Shown: positions 1 to 7,283 of the stretch, one piece after another
How positions within the stretch are numbered: the first letter of the stretch is position 1
Layout: every line of letters begins with the position of its first letter
Assembly (NCBI GenBank): GCA_016869415.1
Contig: VGEI01000129.1
Coordinates: forward strand, 1-9,024
Origin: Alphaproteobacteria bacterium
Lineage (GTDB): Bacteria; Pseudomonadota; Alphaproteobacteria; CACIAM-22H2
Direction: 5' to 3'
DNA: 9,024 nt
Notes under the pieces: model-generated
What the model was told of the DNA's origin: nothing
What the model saw: only the letters and a program-made list of their open reading frames with translations
Database searches by the model: none
Program-made: the position numbers and the translations under genes

Positions 1-697
1 TCGGCGACAATCCCGTGCCCCCGGCCAGCGCCAGGATCGGCCCCTCATGACCGGCGGGAAGCCCGAACTCGCCGTAGGGTCCGCGCAGGGTCAGCGTGCC
101 GCCGATGCGCGCGTTGTCATGCAGCCAAGCGCTCGCCCGGCCCTGCGGATGCCGGACGATGTAGAACGTCAGATGTCCGTCGGGCGGCGCCCCCTCGGCA
201 TCCGGGGTGTCGGCGATCGAATAGGGGCGCGCCGGTTCGATGCCCGGCAGCCCGAACTCCATATTCATTCCGGCGCGGTAGCGAAAGCGCATGCTGGCGG
301 GCAAGGCGACGACCAGCCGCAGCACCGACGGTGTCACCGGATGGGCGGCGACGATCTCCGCCGTCGCCTCCGCCGGGGCGATGAGTGCTTCGCCGGCCTC
401 GCGCCGCCGCATGTCGTTGACCATGCGCAGCCGGAGGGTCGGGCTGCGCGGCTTGGACTGGCAGCACAGGCAGTAGCCCTGCTCCTTCTCCTCGTCGGTG
501 ATGGCGAAACTCATCACCCAGCCGTGATCGACACTGCCTTCGAGGAGCTGCGCCTTGCAGGTGCCGCAGGCCCCGCCACGGCAATTGTGCGGCATGTGGA
601 TGCCGGCGACGAGCGCCGCGTCGAGCAGCGCGGTATCGGGCGAGCAGCGATAGGTCTCGCCCGTGTTCTCGACCGTCACTTCGCTGTTGTCGGACAT
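1..697 (-). CDS. 2Fe-2S ferredoxin / FAD-NAD oxidoreductase, phenol-hydroxylase-reductase type (3' end outside window)
   Basis: The visible part is 232 residues, starting at ATG 697 and running off the left edge. The N-terminal 2Fe-2S ferredoxin domain (about residues 5-90) has cluster ligands C39, C44, C47 and C79 in the C-x4-C-x2-C...C pattern. An FAD-binding domain follows, with the RPYSIAD motif at 157-163 (Arg and Ser contact the flavin in this family) and GPYGEF at 206-211. The NAD-binding domain begins with GGTGLSP at 226-232, where the window ends. This order is that of class IA reductases, which pass electrons from NAD(P)H through FAD and the cluster to an oxygenase or another acceptor. 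It is probably cytoplasmic. The start lies 31 nt after the DMT transporter stop, so the two may be co-transcribed; no strong Shine-Dalgarno is visible. No partner oxygenase is in the window, so the substrate pathway is unknown. The family call is secure, the acceptor is not. Confidence 0.9.
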   Translation of the reverse strand, partial: MSDNSEVTVENTGETYRCSPDTALLDAALVAGIHMPHNCRGGACGTCKAQLLEGSVDHGWVMSFAITDEEKEQGYCLCCQSKPRSPTLRLRMVNDMRRREAGEALIAPAEATAEIVAAHPVTPSVLRLVVALPASMRFRYRAGMNMEFGLPGIEPARPYSIADTPDAEGAPPDGHLTFYIVRHPQGRASAWLHDNARIGGTLTLRGPYGEFGLPAGHEGPILALAGGTGLSP

Positions 698-728
698 GGG
701 CAGAAGGTCGGCGAGACGATCACGGACG

Positions 729-1616
729 TCAAGGGCGCCGGTGCAGCGCCAAGAGGGTCGCGGCGATGCCGCCTGAGACACAGGCGATGCCGGCGACTTC
801 GATCCAGCTCGGGACTTCGCCGAGCAGCGGGATGGCCAGCAGGACCGCCGCGGCGGGAACGGCGGCGGTCAGCATGGTCGTCGAGGCGGCGCCAAAGGCC
901 ACCACGACACGCACATAGGCGAACATCGAGACGATGGTCGCCAGCAGGCCCTGCATGACAGCCTGCACGACGAGCTCGCCGAGGGGAGCGGTATGCAGCT
1001 TCGGCTCGAAGGCCAGCAGGTAGACGGGGAGGTAGAGGATCATGGCCAGGGGAAACACGATGCGCGCAGATTGCAGCGGGCGCACGCGCCAGCGCTGGGC
1101 GAGGATCGAATAGATCGACCAGCTGGTCGAGGCGAGGAAGAACAGCACGTCGCCACGCCAGTGGTCGGGGCCCCCCAAAACCACGCTCTGCTGCGCAATC
1201 AGGACGACACCGAGGACGATGAGGCCGAGGCCGATCAGCTTGATGCCGCCGAATCTCTCGCCCAGGAACAGCACCGCCAGCACCGAGGTCTGGAACGGCA
1301 GCGTGCCGGTCATCAGGGCGGCGGCATGCGCGGCGGGCGCCAGTGAGAAGGCGGTGAAGGCGAACCCGGCGAAGCCGAGTCCTGCGAGCAGGGCCAGGGC
1401 GAGCGCCTGTAGAAGACTCAGACCGCCGAACCCGTCGCGCCACAGCAGCGGCGCCATCACCAGTCCGGCGATGCCGACCCTGAGCGCCAGCAGGTCCGGC
1501 GGGTTGAAGCTCGTGCGGGCGCCGAAGCGCGAAATCAGGATGAAGCCGGTCCAGATCGAAAGAATGGCAGCGGCGCAGCCGATGCCGATCCAGAATTCGC
1601 GTCTTTGAGGAGTCAT
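729..1616 (-). CDS. EamA/DMT-family inner-membrane transporter
   Basis: This 295-residue protein is almost wholly hydrophobic and has about ten predicted membrane helices. The first is near residues 8-28 and the last near the C-terminus, in two halves as expected of two EamA repeats of the drug/metabolite transporter superfamily. The second half holds the Pro- and Ala-rich segment TMLTAAVPAAAVLLA, followed by LLGE, and an equivalent FLGE lies in the first half; both are typical EamA signatures. Relatives export amino acids, metabolites or drugs, but the substrate cannot be read from sequence. The frame is open 16 codons further, to an ATG at 1664. That extension runs into the palindromic intergenic repeat, so I chose the ATG at 1616 (MTPQRREFW), just before the first helix. 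The neighbouring amino acid-degrading enzyme and oxidoreductase do not fix its role. Confidence 0.9.
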   Translation of the reverse strand: MTPQRREFWIGIGCAAAILSIWTGFILISRFGARTSFNPPDLLALRVGIAGLVMAPLLWRDGFGGLSLLQALALALLAGLGFAGFAFTAFSLAPAAHAAALMTGTLPFQTSVLAVLFLGERFGGIKLIGLGLIVLGVVLIAQQSVVLGGPDHWRGDVLFFLASTSWSIYSILAQRWRVRPLQSARIVFPLAMILYLPVYLLAFEPKLHTAPLGELVVQAVMQGLLATIVSMFAYVRVVVAFGAASTTMLTAAVPAAAVLLAIPLLGEVPSWIEVAGIACVSGGIAATLLALHRRP

Positions 1617-1631
1617 TCCGTCATACCATCC

Positions 1632-1707
1632 GTCACTCCCGCAAGAGCGGGGGTCCAGGGGCAACGAGCCCGTACTCGCCCTGGATGCCCGCTTTCGCGG
1701 GCATGAC
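1632..1707. repeat. Intergenic palindromic repeat (paired 29-nt arms)
   Basis: A left arm at 1632-1660 and a right arm at 1679-1707 are inverted copies of each other, matching at 23 of 29 positions around an 18-nt loop. Each arm also holds its own small hairpin, CCCGC-N4-GCGGG, so the RNA could fold either as one long stem or as two short ones. The form, GTCAYNCCCGC...GCGGG...TCCAG facing its inverse, resembles a dispersed intergenic palindrome that I recall as common in alphaproteobacterial genomes. It lies between the PLP-enzyme stop and the transporter start on the same strand, where it may stop or attenuate transcription or stabilise mRNA. No T-run follows it, so a classical terminator is not indicated. 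Confidence 0.75.
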
Positions 1708-1733
1708 AGTTCGCTTTTCTTGGAGGCATGGGT

Positions 1734-2738
1734 TCAGAGTTTCAGGGCGGCGATGAACACATCGGTGTCGACGTTGCCGCCTGAACAGACAACGGCCACG
1801 GTCTTGCCCATGATCGGGAACTTGCCCGAGAGCACGGCCGCAAGGGCCACGGCGCCACCCGGCTCGACCACGAGTTTGAGATCACTGTAGGCCGTAGCCA
1901 TCGCCCGGCGGGCCTCGTCGTCGCTGACGGCGAAGGCGCCGGCGAGCGTCTTGCGGTTGATCGAGAAGGTGAGTTTGCCCGGTGTGGGAGCGAGCAGGGC
2001 ATCGCAGATGGAACGCGCCGTCGGGTCGTTGCTCTCAAGCTTGCCGCTCTTCAGGCTGCGCGCGGTGTCGTCGAAGCCCTGCGGTTCGACGGCATAGACC
2101 GGCACACCCGGCAGCTTGCCCTTGATCGCCGTCGAGATGCCGGCGACCAGGCCGCCGCCGCCGCAGGGTGCGAGCACGGCATCAAGTGTTGCACCGGCTT
2201 CGGCGGCCTGCGCCGCGATCTCCAGCCCACCGGTGCCCTGGCCGGCGATGATGTAGGGGTCCTCGTAGGGCGGCACCAGCACGGCCCCCCGTTCGGCGCA
2301 AACCGCCTGTCCCCTGGCTTCGCGGTTCTCGGTGTAGCGGTCGAAATGGATGACCTCGGCGCCATAAGCCTTGGTGTTGCGCACCTTGATGGCGGGCGCG
2401 TCGGCCGGCATCAGGATCACGGCAGGGATGCCCAGGATCTGGGCAGCGGCGGCCACCCCCTGGGCGTGATTGCCCGACGAATAGGTGACGACGCCGCGCT
2501 TCTTCTGGCTGTCGTCTAGCCTGCTGATGCGGTTGTAGGCGCCGCGGAACTTGAAGGAACCGGTGCGCTGCAGCGGCTCGGCCTTGATCAGCAGGCGCCC
2601 GCCCAAGCGGGCATTGAGCACCGGGGATTCGAGCAGCGGCGTTCGCACCGCCATGCCGGCGATCTGGCGTGTCGCGTCCTCGATATCGGCCAATGTCGGA
2701 AGAAAGGGCGTGGGTTCAAAGCGTGCTGAGGAAGTCAT
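1734..2738 (-). CDS. PLP-dependent threonine/serine dehydratase-family enzyme (fold type II, no ACT domain)
   Basis: This 334-residue protein has every hallmark of the threonine ammonia-lyase / serine racemase / 3-hydroxyaspartate dehydratase group. The Schiff-base lysine is K63 in SFKFRGA, SSGNHAQG at 87-94 contacts the cofactor carboxylate, the phosphate-binding glycine loop is GGGG at 193-196, and SGGN at 319-322 contacts the pyridine nitrogen. Such enzymes eliminate water and ammonia from a beta-hydroxy amino acid to give a 2-oxo acid, or racemise serine. The length fits the short catabolic forms, since the regulatory ACT domain of biosynthetic IlvA is absent. The ATG at 2738 has GAAAGG six nt upstream and overlaps the end of the alpha/beta hydrolase gene by 23 nt, which suggests coupled translation. 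Threonine, serine and hydroxyaspartate cannot be told apart from sequence alone. Confidence 0.93.
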   Translation of the reverse strand: MTSSARFEPTPFLPTLADIEDATRQIAGMAVRTPLLESPVLNARLGGRLLIKAEPLQRTGSFKFRGAYNRISRLDDSQKKRGVVTYSSGNHAQGVAAAAQILGIPAVILMPADAPAIKVRNTKAYGAEVIHFDRYTENREARGQAVCAERGAVLVPPYEDPYIIAGQGTGGLEIAAQAAEAGATLDAVLAPCGGGGLVAGISTAIKGKLPGVPVYAVEPQGFDDTARSLKSGKLESNDPTARSICDALLAPTPGKLTFSINRKTLAGAFAVSDDEARRAMATAYSDLKLVVEPGGAVALAAVLSGKFPIMGKTVAVVCSGGNVDTDVFIAALKL

Positions 2739-3567
2739 CGATGGCCTTTCGGACCGGAGGTTCGTTGAGCGTCGGGCAATGACCGGTTCCGGGTACGGTG
2801 AGCGGGATCATGTCAGGCTTCTCAGCCTGCATGCGCGCGAAGGTTTCGGCAGACAGGATATCCGATGTTGCGCCGCGAATGGCAAGCACCGGGAGATTGC
2901 GTACGGCGCGCCACAGTGGCCACAGGTCTGGAACGGGCTCCAGCGGCTCGGCGATCGGCCGGGCCAGATTGATGTCCCAGTCGAAGTGCAGCTTCCCGTC
3001 GTCGCCTTCGCGATAGGTGGCCTTGGTGAAAGTGAGCCACTCGTCGTCGTCCGCCATGCGGAGGTTCGGCAGGGCGGCCCGCAGATGGGCCACAGCCGAA
3101 GGCCAGTCGGGTTGCGGGCGGTCGCGGCTGATGTAGTCGAGGATGCGGCTGGTGCCCTCTGCGCCGACATGCGGCCCCACGTCGTTGATGATCAGGCCCG
3201 CGAGAACGGTCGGATAGGCTGCGGCGATGGCCATGCCCAGCAACCCGCCCAACGACACGCCAACAACGATCACGCGATGCAGGCCACAGGCCGCAAGCAG
3301 CTGGCGGATGTCATCGAGATAGGTAGAGGGATCGTAGGTGCGCCAGTCCTTGGCGTAGCCGGATCGGCCGCGCCCGCGCATGTCTGGACAGATCACCCGC
3401 CGCGGCGCCAGACGACCGGCAAGCGTGCTGAAATCCTGCGAGTTACGGGTCAGGCCGGGCAGGCAGAGCAGGGGAGTCCGGCGGTCGTCCGCGTCGCCCC
3501 AGTCACGGACGAACAGGGACAGCCCGTCGCCGGCGGTCAGGCGCCGTTCGCGCGCCCCGCGACCCAT
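2716..3567 (-). CDS. Alpha/beta-fold hydrolase
   Basis: This 283-residue single-domain hydrolase has the catalytic triad in the usual order: Ser105 in the nucleophile elbow GVSLGG, Asp236 in GATSDILS and His263 in GTGHCPTL. The oxyanion-hole region is LPGLTRN (about 36-42), and the PDMRGRGRSGYA strand (61-72) is typical of the epoxide hydrolase, haloperoxidase and esterase-like branch. A cap lies between the core halves at about 140-225. It has no signal peptide, so it is probably cytoplasmic. Substrates in this family range from esters and lactones to C-C bonds and cannot be assigned here. The start lies 8 nt after the dehalogenase stop and the end overlaps the dehydratase start by 23 nt, so it sits inside one transcription unit. 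Its Shine-Dalgarno is weak, which is consistent with coupling to the gene upstream. Confidence 0.92.
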   Translation of the reverse strand: MGRGARERRLTAGDGLSLFVRDWGDADDRRTPLLCLPGLTRNSQDFSTLAGRLAPRRVICPDMRGRGRSGYAKDWRTYDPSTYLDDIRQLLAACGLHRVIVVGVSLGGLLGMAIAAAYPTVLAGLIINDVGPHVGAEGTSRILDYISRDRPQPDWPSAVAHLRAALPNLRMADDDEWLTFTKATYREGDDGKLHFDWDINLARPIAEPLEPVPDLWPLWRAVRNLPVLAIRGATSDILSAETFARMQAEKPDMIPLTVPGTGHCPTLNEPPVRKAIDDFLSTL

Positions 3568-3575
3568 GATCGCGT

Positions 3576-4268
3576 TCAGGCGAGGCCGAGCAGTGCTGGG
3601 AGCTCGGCGAGGCTGCGGACCTCCCGCTCCGGTTGGGCCGGCAGCTTCTCGCGCGGTAGGCCGGCGCGGTTCACCCAGACGACGCGGAAACCGAAAGCCG
3701 CCGCTCCGGCCGCGTCCCAGCCGTTCGAGGACAGGAAGCAGACGCGATTGGCCATCACGGCCAGCTTGTCGACCACAAGCTGATACACGGAGGGGTGCGG
3801 CTTGTAGATGGCGACCGATTCGACCGAGAGCGAGGCGTCGAGGAGAGGCGTCAGTCCGGCGCTGTGAACGGCGGCTGTCAGCATGGTCGGCGAGCCGTTG
3901 GAGAGGACCGCTGTACGCACCTTCCTGGCTTTGAGGGCACGCAGCATGTCGGACACCTCGGGATAGGCGTCGAGGTTCAGGAATTGCTGCATCAGGAGAG
4001 CCCGCAGAGCGGGATCGTTCCGCTTGAAGGTCTCCATCGTATAGTCCAGCGCTTCGCCGGTGACGTGCCAGAAATCGGTGTGCCGGCCCATCAGGCTGCG
4101 TAGCCAGGTGTATTCGAGCTGCTTGCGGCGCCAGAGATCCGAGAAACCCATCCAGTCGGTGCCCAGCGCATCTTTGCAGCGCGCCGAGGCGGAGGCGTAG
4201 TCGAACAGGGTGCCGTAGGCATCGAACACGCAGGCGTCGATGTCGGTCATCGCTGTGCCGTCGCTCAT
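3576..4268 (-). CDS. HAD-family type II (L-2-)haloacid dehalogenase
   Basis: This 230-residue protein matches the L-2-haloacid dehalogenase group closely. It has nucleophile D16 in FDAYGTLFD with T20, a halide-side arginine at about R47 in WRRKQLEYTWLR, motif II S123-N124 in LSNGSP, lysine K156 in YKPHPSVY, Y162, and the signature SSNGWD with S180, N182 and D185. These positions correspond to catalytic residues I recall from the family. The expected reaction is hydrolytic dehalogenation of short L-2-haloalkanoates with inversion, through an aspartyl ester. The usual length is 220-235 residues. The ATG at 4268 forms an ATGA overlap with the transglycosylase stop and has GGAG eight nt upstream. 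A second ATG at 4250 has no such site. The natural substrate is not proven, and some relatives serve metabolic housekeeping. Confidence 0.93.
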   Translation of the reverse strand: MSDGTAMTDIDACVFDAYGTLFDYASASARCKDALGTDWMGFSDLWRRKQLEYTWLRSLMGRHTDFWHVTGEALDYTMETFKRNDPALRALLMQQFLNLDAYPEVSDMLRALKARKVRTAVLSNGSPTMLTAAVHSAGLTPLLDASLSVESVAIYKPHPSVYQLVVDKLAVMANRVCFLSSNGWDAAGAAAFGFRVVWVNRAGLPREKLPAQPEREVRSLAELPALLGLA

Positions 4269-6277
4269 GGTTTCAGCTCCGCAGCACGCCGCCGGCGCAG
4301 ATCCCGGTCGATACGCTCCTCCACGGACCTGCCGTTGAGGCGGTAGCGATAGACCTGCAGGTTTTCGAACACGCGCTGGACGTAGTTCCGCGTCTCGTCG
4401 ATCGGAATCAGTTCGATCCAGTCGATCGCGTCGACATGGGGTTTGCGTGGATCGCCGTTGTCCTTGAGCCAGCGCTGCACCCGTCCGGGTCCGGCGTTGT
4501 AGGCGGCGACCGCCAGGAGGTACGAGCCATCGTAGTCGTCGATCAGCCCCGCCAGATAGGCGCGCCCCAGGCGCAGGTTGAGGGAGGGGTCGGCGAGCAG
4601 CCGTTTCTCGATGTTGTCCGACGGCAGATTGAGCTGCTTGGCCACGGCGCGCGCCGTGGGCGGGATCAGCTGCATCAAGCCGCGCGCACCCGCACGGCTG
4701 ATCGCGTCGGTCTCGAAGGCGCTTTCCTGACGGATCGTGGCGAGCACGAGCGCCCGTTCGGGCGGGTTGCCTCCCTGGAGATCGATGGTCGGCCAGCCAT
4801 GGTCCGGGATCGAGACTCCCGCCACCTGCGCCGATCGCTTGGCGGCGGACACGGCCAGATCGGGCCGCTTGAGGCGGGTCGCCAGCTCGGACGCCAGGGT
4901 GTGCTGACCGGGCGTCTTGGCATTCAGGACCAGCCGCGTGATGAAAGCCTTGACGCGGCGCACCTGGTCGATCTCGTTCAGCAATCGGGCTGCGCGGACG
5001 AGCTCGCTGCGCTCGAAGGCCTGCCGTTCGTCGGCTGCGGGTGCCGGGGTGGCGAGGGAAGGTGCGGAGCGGCCATTCTCCATCGCCGTCGCCGCGATCT
5101 GACCGTAATAGGCCGTGACATGGACTGCGGCGCGCTCGTACCAGTTCTGGGATTCCTTGACGTCGCCGATGGCCGCCGCGGCGCGTCCCGCCCAGTAGGC
5201 GGCCCGCGCCTGCGTCACGGGAAAGCGGGCGACCTCGTGGAGACGTCGGAAATGAACCAGGGCCGGCTCCGGCTTGTCGAGGAAACGCAGCGCCACCCAG
5301 CCGGCGAGGAACTCGGCTTCGGTGAGACCGGCACCGCCACTTAGGCCGTGCTCCTTGGCCAGGGTGTATGCCTCGGTCATGCGGCCGGCGGACACTGAGC
5401 GGCGTACCATGTACGCGCGTTCGTTCCACCAGAGATCGGGCCGTCCCAGGTCGGCCGGGGAGTCGCGCAGGATTTCGCGCACGCCTTCTTCCTGGCCCTT
5501 CTTGCGCCGCCAACGCATACGCTCGAACAGCAGCCCCGGATGATTGACGAGGTGCGCCGGCACCTTGCGTAGCGCGCCATCGACGCCGCCTGACATGGCC
5601 TGCAGCCGCAGCCGGGCGTCGGCCAGCGCCTTCCAATCCTCATTGACCCGCGCCATCTGGCGGCGCGCGTCTTCCCGCCGGCCTTCCCAGATCAGTCGGT
5701 CTAGCCGGCGAATGTGGTCGTTGGGTTCGAGATGCTGGCGGTAGCGCTTGAGGAACGCGCTTTCCTGCGCACCGCCGAAGGCGCCGCCTACCCAGGTCTC
5801 GCGGATGAGCTCGTAGGCCTTCGCCCGGTTGCCGCCGCGAATCAGCGCCTCGATGTAGCGCATGGCGCCATCGGCGGTGGTGGGGCCCCGTAGCGCGAAC
5901 CACGCGAGCACGACTGAATCGTCGGTCCTCTCGACCAGAGCTTCCTCCGCGCGGCGGTAGAGGATGTCGTGATTGGGCCAGTCGGGATTGGCATCGATGA
6001 AGGCGGCAATGTCCTCGAAGGAGGCACCGGAGCGCGGCTGCTGCAACTCGGCCCAGCGGAAAACCTTCGCGGCCAAGCGATCTTTGCTCTCGTTGACCAG
6101 CCGGCGGCCCTCGTCGGCCTTGGCAGAATCCAGGGCGTCGAAAGCGCGTTCTAGGAGCTGACGCTGCTCCGCAGAAAGGAGTGGCGGCAGAGGGGCTTGG
6201 GCGGCAGCGACGCCGGGAACCGGCGCCAGGACGACAAGAGCAAGGGCGAGGGCCCGGTAGGCACGACGAACTGTCAT
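4265..6277 (-). CDS. slt: Secreted Slt70-type soluble lytic murein transglycosylase
   Basis: This 670-residue protein is near the usual length for soluble lytic transglycosylases. An N-terminal signal peptide (about residues 1-26: MTVRR, a hydrophobic core, then AAA before Q27) sends it to the periplasm. A long alpha-helical superhelix region follows, including the family motif YWAGRA at 361-366. The C-terminal SLT catalytic domain (about 505-625) has the acid Glu518 in RQESAF, GLMQLIPPTA at 533-542 and AYNAGPGR at 592-599. It cleaves the MurNAc-GlcNAc bond of peptidoglycan, making 1,6-anhydro-MurNAc ends. The frame stays open to an ATG at 6400, but that would cross the dapA start and put 41 residues before the signal peptide, so the ATG at 6277 is preferred. 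No Shine-Dalgarno precedes it. It is the first gene of a minus-strand unit and overlaps the dehalogenase start. Confidence 0.95.
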   Translation of the reverse strand: MTVRRAYRALALALVVLAPVPGVAAAQAPLPPLLSAEQRQLLERAFDALDSAKADEGRRLVNESKDRLAAKVFRWAELQQPRSGASFEDIAAFIDANPDWPNHDILYRRAEEALVERTDDSVVLAWFALRGPTTADGAMRYIEALIRGGNRAKAYELIRETWVGGAFGGAQESAFLKRYRQHLEPNDHIRRLDRLIWEGRREDARRQMARVNEDWKALADARLRLQAMSGGVDGALRKVPAHLVNHPGLLFERMRWRRKKGQEEGVREILRDSPADLGRPDLWWNERAYMVRRSVSAGRMTEAYTLAKEHGLSGGAGLTEAEFLAGWVALRFLDKPEPALVHFRRLHEVARFPVTQARAAYWAGRAAAAIGDVKESQNWYERAAVHVTAYYGQIAATAMENGRSAPSLATPAPAADERQAFERSELVRAARLLNEIDQVRRVKAFITRLVLNAKTPGQHTLASELATRLKRPDLAVSAAKRSAQVAGVSIPDHGWPTIDLQGGNPPERALVLATIRQESAFETDAISRAGARGLMQLIPPTARAVAKQLNLPSDNIEKRLLADPSLNLRLGRAYLAGLIDDYDGSYLLAVAAYNAGPGRVQRWLKDNGDPRKPHVDAIDWIELIPIDETRNYVQRVFENLQVYRYRLNGRSVEERIDRDLRRRRAAELKP

Positions 6278-6285
6278 GGCGGCGG

Positions 6286-6291
6286 ATATTA
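6286..6291 (-). promoter_or_regulatory. Possible -10 box for the transglycosylase gene
   Basis: Read on the minus strand this is TAATAT, 8 nt before the ATG at 6277, in otherwise GC-rich sequence. If used, transcription would begin at or within a base or two of the start codon, giving a leaderless or nearly leaderless mRNA. The absence of a Shine-Dalgarno fits this. No good -35 box is seen at 16-18 nt, so support is weak. Confidence 0.25.
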
Positions 6292-6327
6292 GTGGAGGGC
6301 GGGCCGCAATGGCCAGCCTTCCGGGGG

Positions 6328-6346
6328 CCCGTTGCGGCACAACGGG
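6328..6346. promoter_or_regulatory. Small inverted repeat in the slt-dapA divergent region
   Basis: CCCGTTG and CAACGGG form a perfect 7-bp inverted repeat around a 5-nt loop, in the 107-nt gap between two divergent genes. It overlaps the putative dapA -35 box, so it could be an operator, or a chance hairpin in GC-rich DNA. Confidence 0.35.
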
Positions 6347-6360
6347 GCGGGGGTTATGGT
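6332..6360 (+). promoter_or_regulatory. Predicted sigma70-type promoter for dapA-smpB
   Basis: TTGCGG at 6332-6337 and TATGGT at 6355-6360 are 17 nt apart, with a start site expected near 6367, just before the dapA ribosome-binding site. The match to consensus is only moderate. Confidence 0.35.
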
Positions 6361-6370
6361 GGCGGTTCGT

Positions 6371-6376
6371 AAGGAG
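6371..6376 (+). promoter_or_regulatory. dapA ribosome-binding site
   Basis: AAGGAG lies 8 nt before the ATG at 6385 but only 2 nt before the in-frame ATG at 6379. The spacing therefore favours 6385 as the true start. Confidence 0.75.
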
Positions 6377-6384
6377 AAATGGCC

Positions 6385-7260
6385 ATGTTCCAAGGCTCAT
6401 ACGTCGCCCTCATCACGCCCTTCAAGAACGGCCATGTCGATGAGAAGGCCTTCCAGTCTTTCGTCGACTGGCAGATCAAGGAAGGCACCCATGGGCTCGT
6501 GCCGTGCGGCACCACGGGAGAGTCGCCGACGCTGTCGCATGACGAACACAAGCGGGTGGTGGAGCTGTGCATCGAGGCGGCCGGCAAGCGGGTTCCGGTC
6601 ATCGCCGGGACCGGCTCGAACTCGACCCAGGAAGCGATCGAGCTGACCGAACATGCCAAGCAGGCGGGGGCGGATGCGGCATTGATCGTCACGCCCTACT
6701 ACAACAAGCCGACCCAGGAAGGTCTCTATCAGCACTACAAGGCGATCGCCGAGGTGGTCGACCTGCCGATCATCGTCTACAACATCCCGCCGCGCTGCAT
6801 CGTCGACATCTCGGTGGAGACGATGGCCCGCATTGCCAAGCTGCCCAACGTCATCGGCGTCAAGGAAGCGACCGGCGACGTGACGCGGTTCATCAAGCAT
6901 CGTCGGGTCATCGGGCCCAAGTTCAACCAGCTGTCCGGCGACGACGCATTGGCGCTGGCGCAGATGGCCGCGGGTGGCGATGGCTGCATCTCGGTGACCG
7001 GCAATGTCGCGCCGCGCGCCGTGTCGGAGTTCCAGAACGCCTGCCTGGCCGGCGATTTCGCCAAGGCCCGCACGCTCAACGACCGGCTTATGCCCCTGCA
7101 TGAGGCGTTGTTTGTCGAGACCTCGCCCAGCCCGGTGAAGTACGCCGCCAACCTGCTGGGCAAGTGCGACGCCAAGGTCCGCCTGCCGCTGGTCGAGCCG
7201 CAAGATTCAACCAAGCAGCGCGTGCGCGAGGCGATGGTCACGGCCGGCCTGCTCAACTAG
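6385..7260 (+). CDS. dapA: 4-hydroxy-tetrahydrodipicolinate synthase (DapA)
   Basis: The protein has 291 residues, the normal DapA length. It is a TIM-barrel class I aldolase that condenses pyruvate with aspartate semialdehyde, the first committed step to diaminopimelate and lysine, in the cytoplasm. The Schiff-base lysine is K160 in GVKEATGD. The catalytic relay is Y132 with T44, plus Y106 from the neighbouring subunit. GTTGES at 42-47 and R137 bind substrate. All key residues are present. The start at MFQGSYVALITPF is chosen by the spacing of the AAGGAG site and by resemblance to other DapA N-termini; an ATG two codons earlier (6379) is possible. smpB follows after 23 nt. The divergent gene makes a peptidoglycan lytic enzyme, so both sides of this promoter region serve the cell wall. 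Confidence 0.97.
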   Translation: MFQGSYVALITPFKNGHVDEKAFQSFVDWQIKEGTHGLVPCGTTGESPTLSHDEHKRVVELCIEAAGKRVPVIAGTGSNSTQEAIELTEHAKQAGADAALIVTPYYNKPTQEGLYQHYKAIAEVVDLPIIVYNIPPRCIVDISVETMARIAKLPNVIGVKEATGDVTRFIKHRRVIGPKFNQLSGDDALALAQMAAGGDGCISVTGNVAPRAVSEFQNACLAGDFAKARTLNDRLMPLHEALFVETSPSPVKYAANLLGKCDAKVRLPLVEPQDSTKQRVREAMVTAGLLN

Positions 7261-7283
7261 GCCGCCGTTATCGTCATCCGGCA

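Noticed and set aside
47..958. 303-residue plus-strand frame opposite the ferredoxin reductase and exporter
   Set aside because: Arg/Gly/Ala-rich translation with no motif. The opposite strand encodes two clearly recognised proteins.
1632..1707. Rho-independent terminator
   Set aside because: The stem is strong, but no T-run follows on either strand, so it is listed as a palindromic repeat.
2551..3783. 410-residue plus-strand frame opposite the dehydratase, hydrolase and dehalogenase genes
   Set aside because: It crosses three well-supported minus-strand genes and its translation has no recognisable domain.
4269..5636. Upstream extension of the dehalogenase frame, giving a 686-residue reading frame
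   Set aside because: It lies wholly within the transglycosylase gene on the same strand in another frame, and its translation is Arg/Gly/Ala-rich with no domain. The extension is a GC-bias artefact.
6278..6400. N-terminal extension of the transglycosylase to ATG 6400
   Set aside because: It would overlap the dapA start and bury the signal peptide behind 41 unlikely residues.
6397..7203. 268-residue minus-strand frame opposite dapA
   Set aside because: Shadow of a strongly conserved enzyme, with a low-complexity Arg/Asp/Gly-rich translation.
7164..7283. Extended smpB start inside dapA
   Set aside because: The extra 40 residues have no SmpB similarity. The ATG at 7284 gives the standard N-terminus and length.
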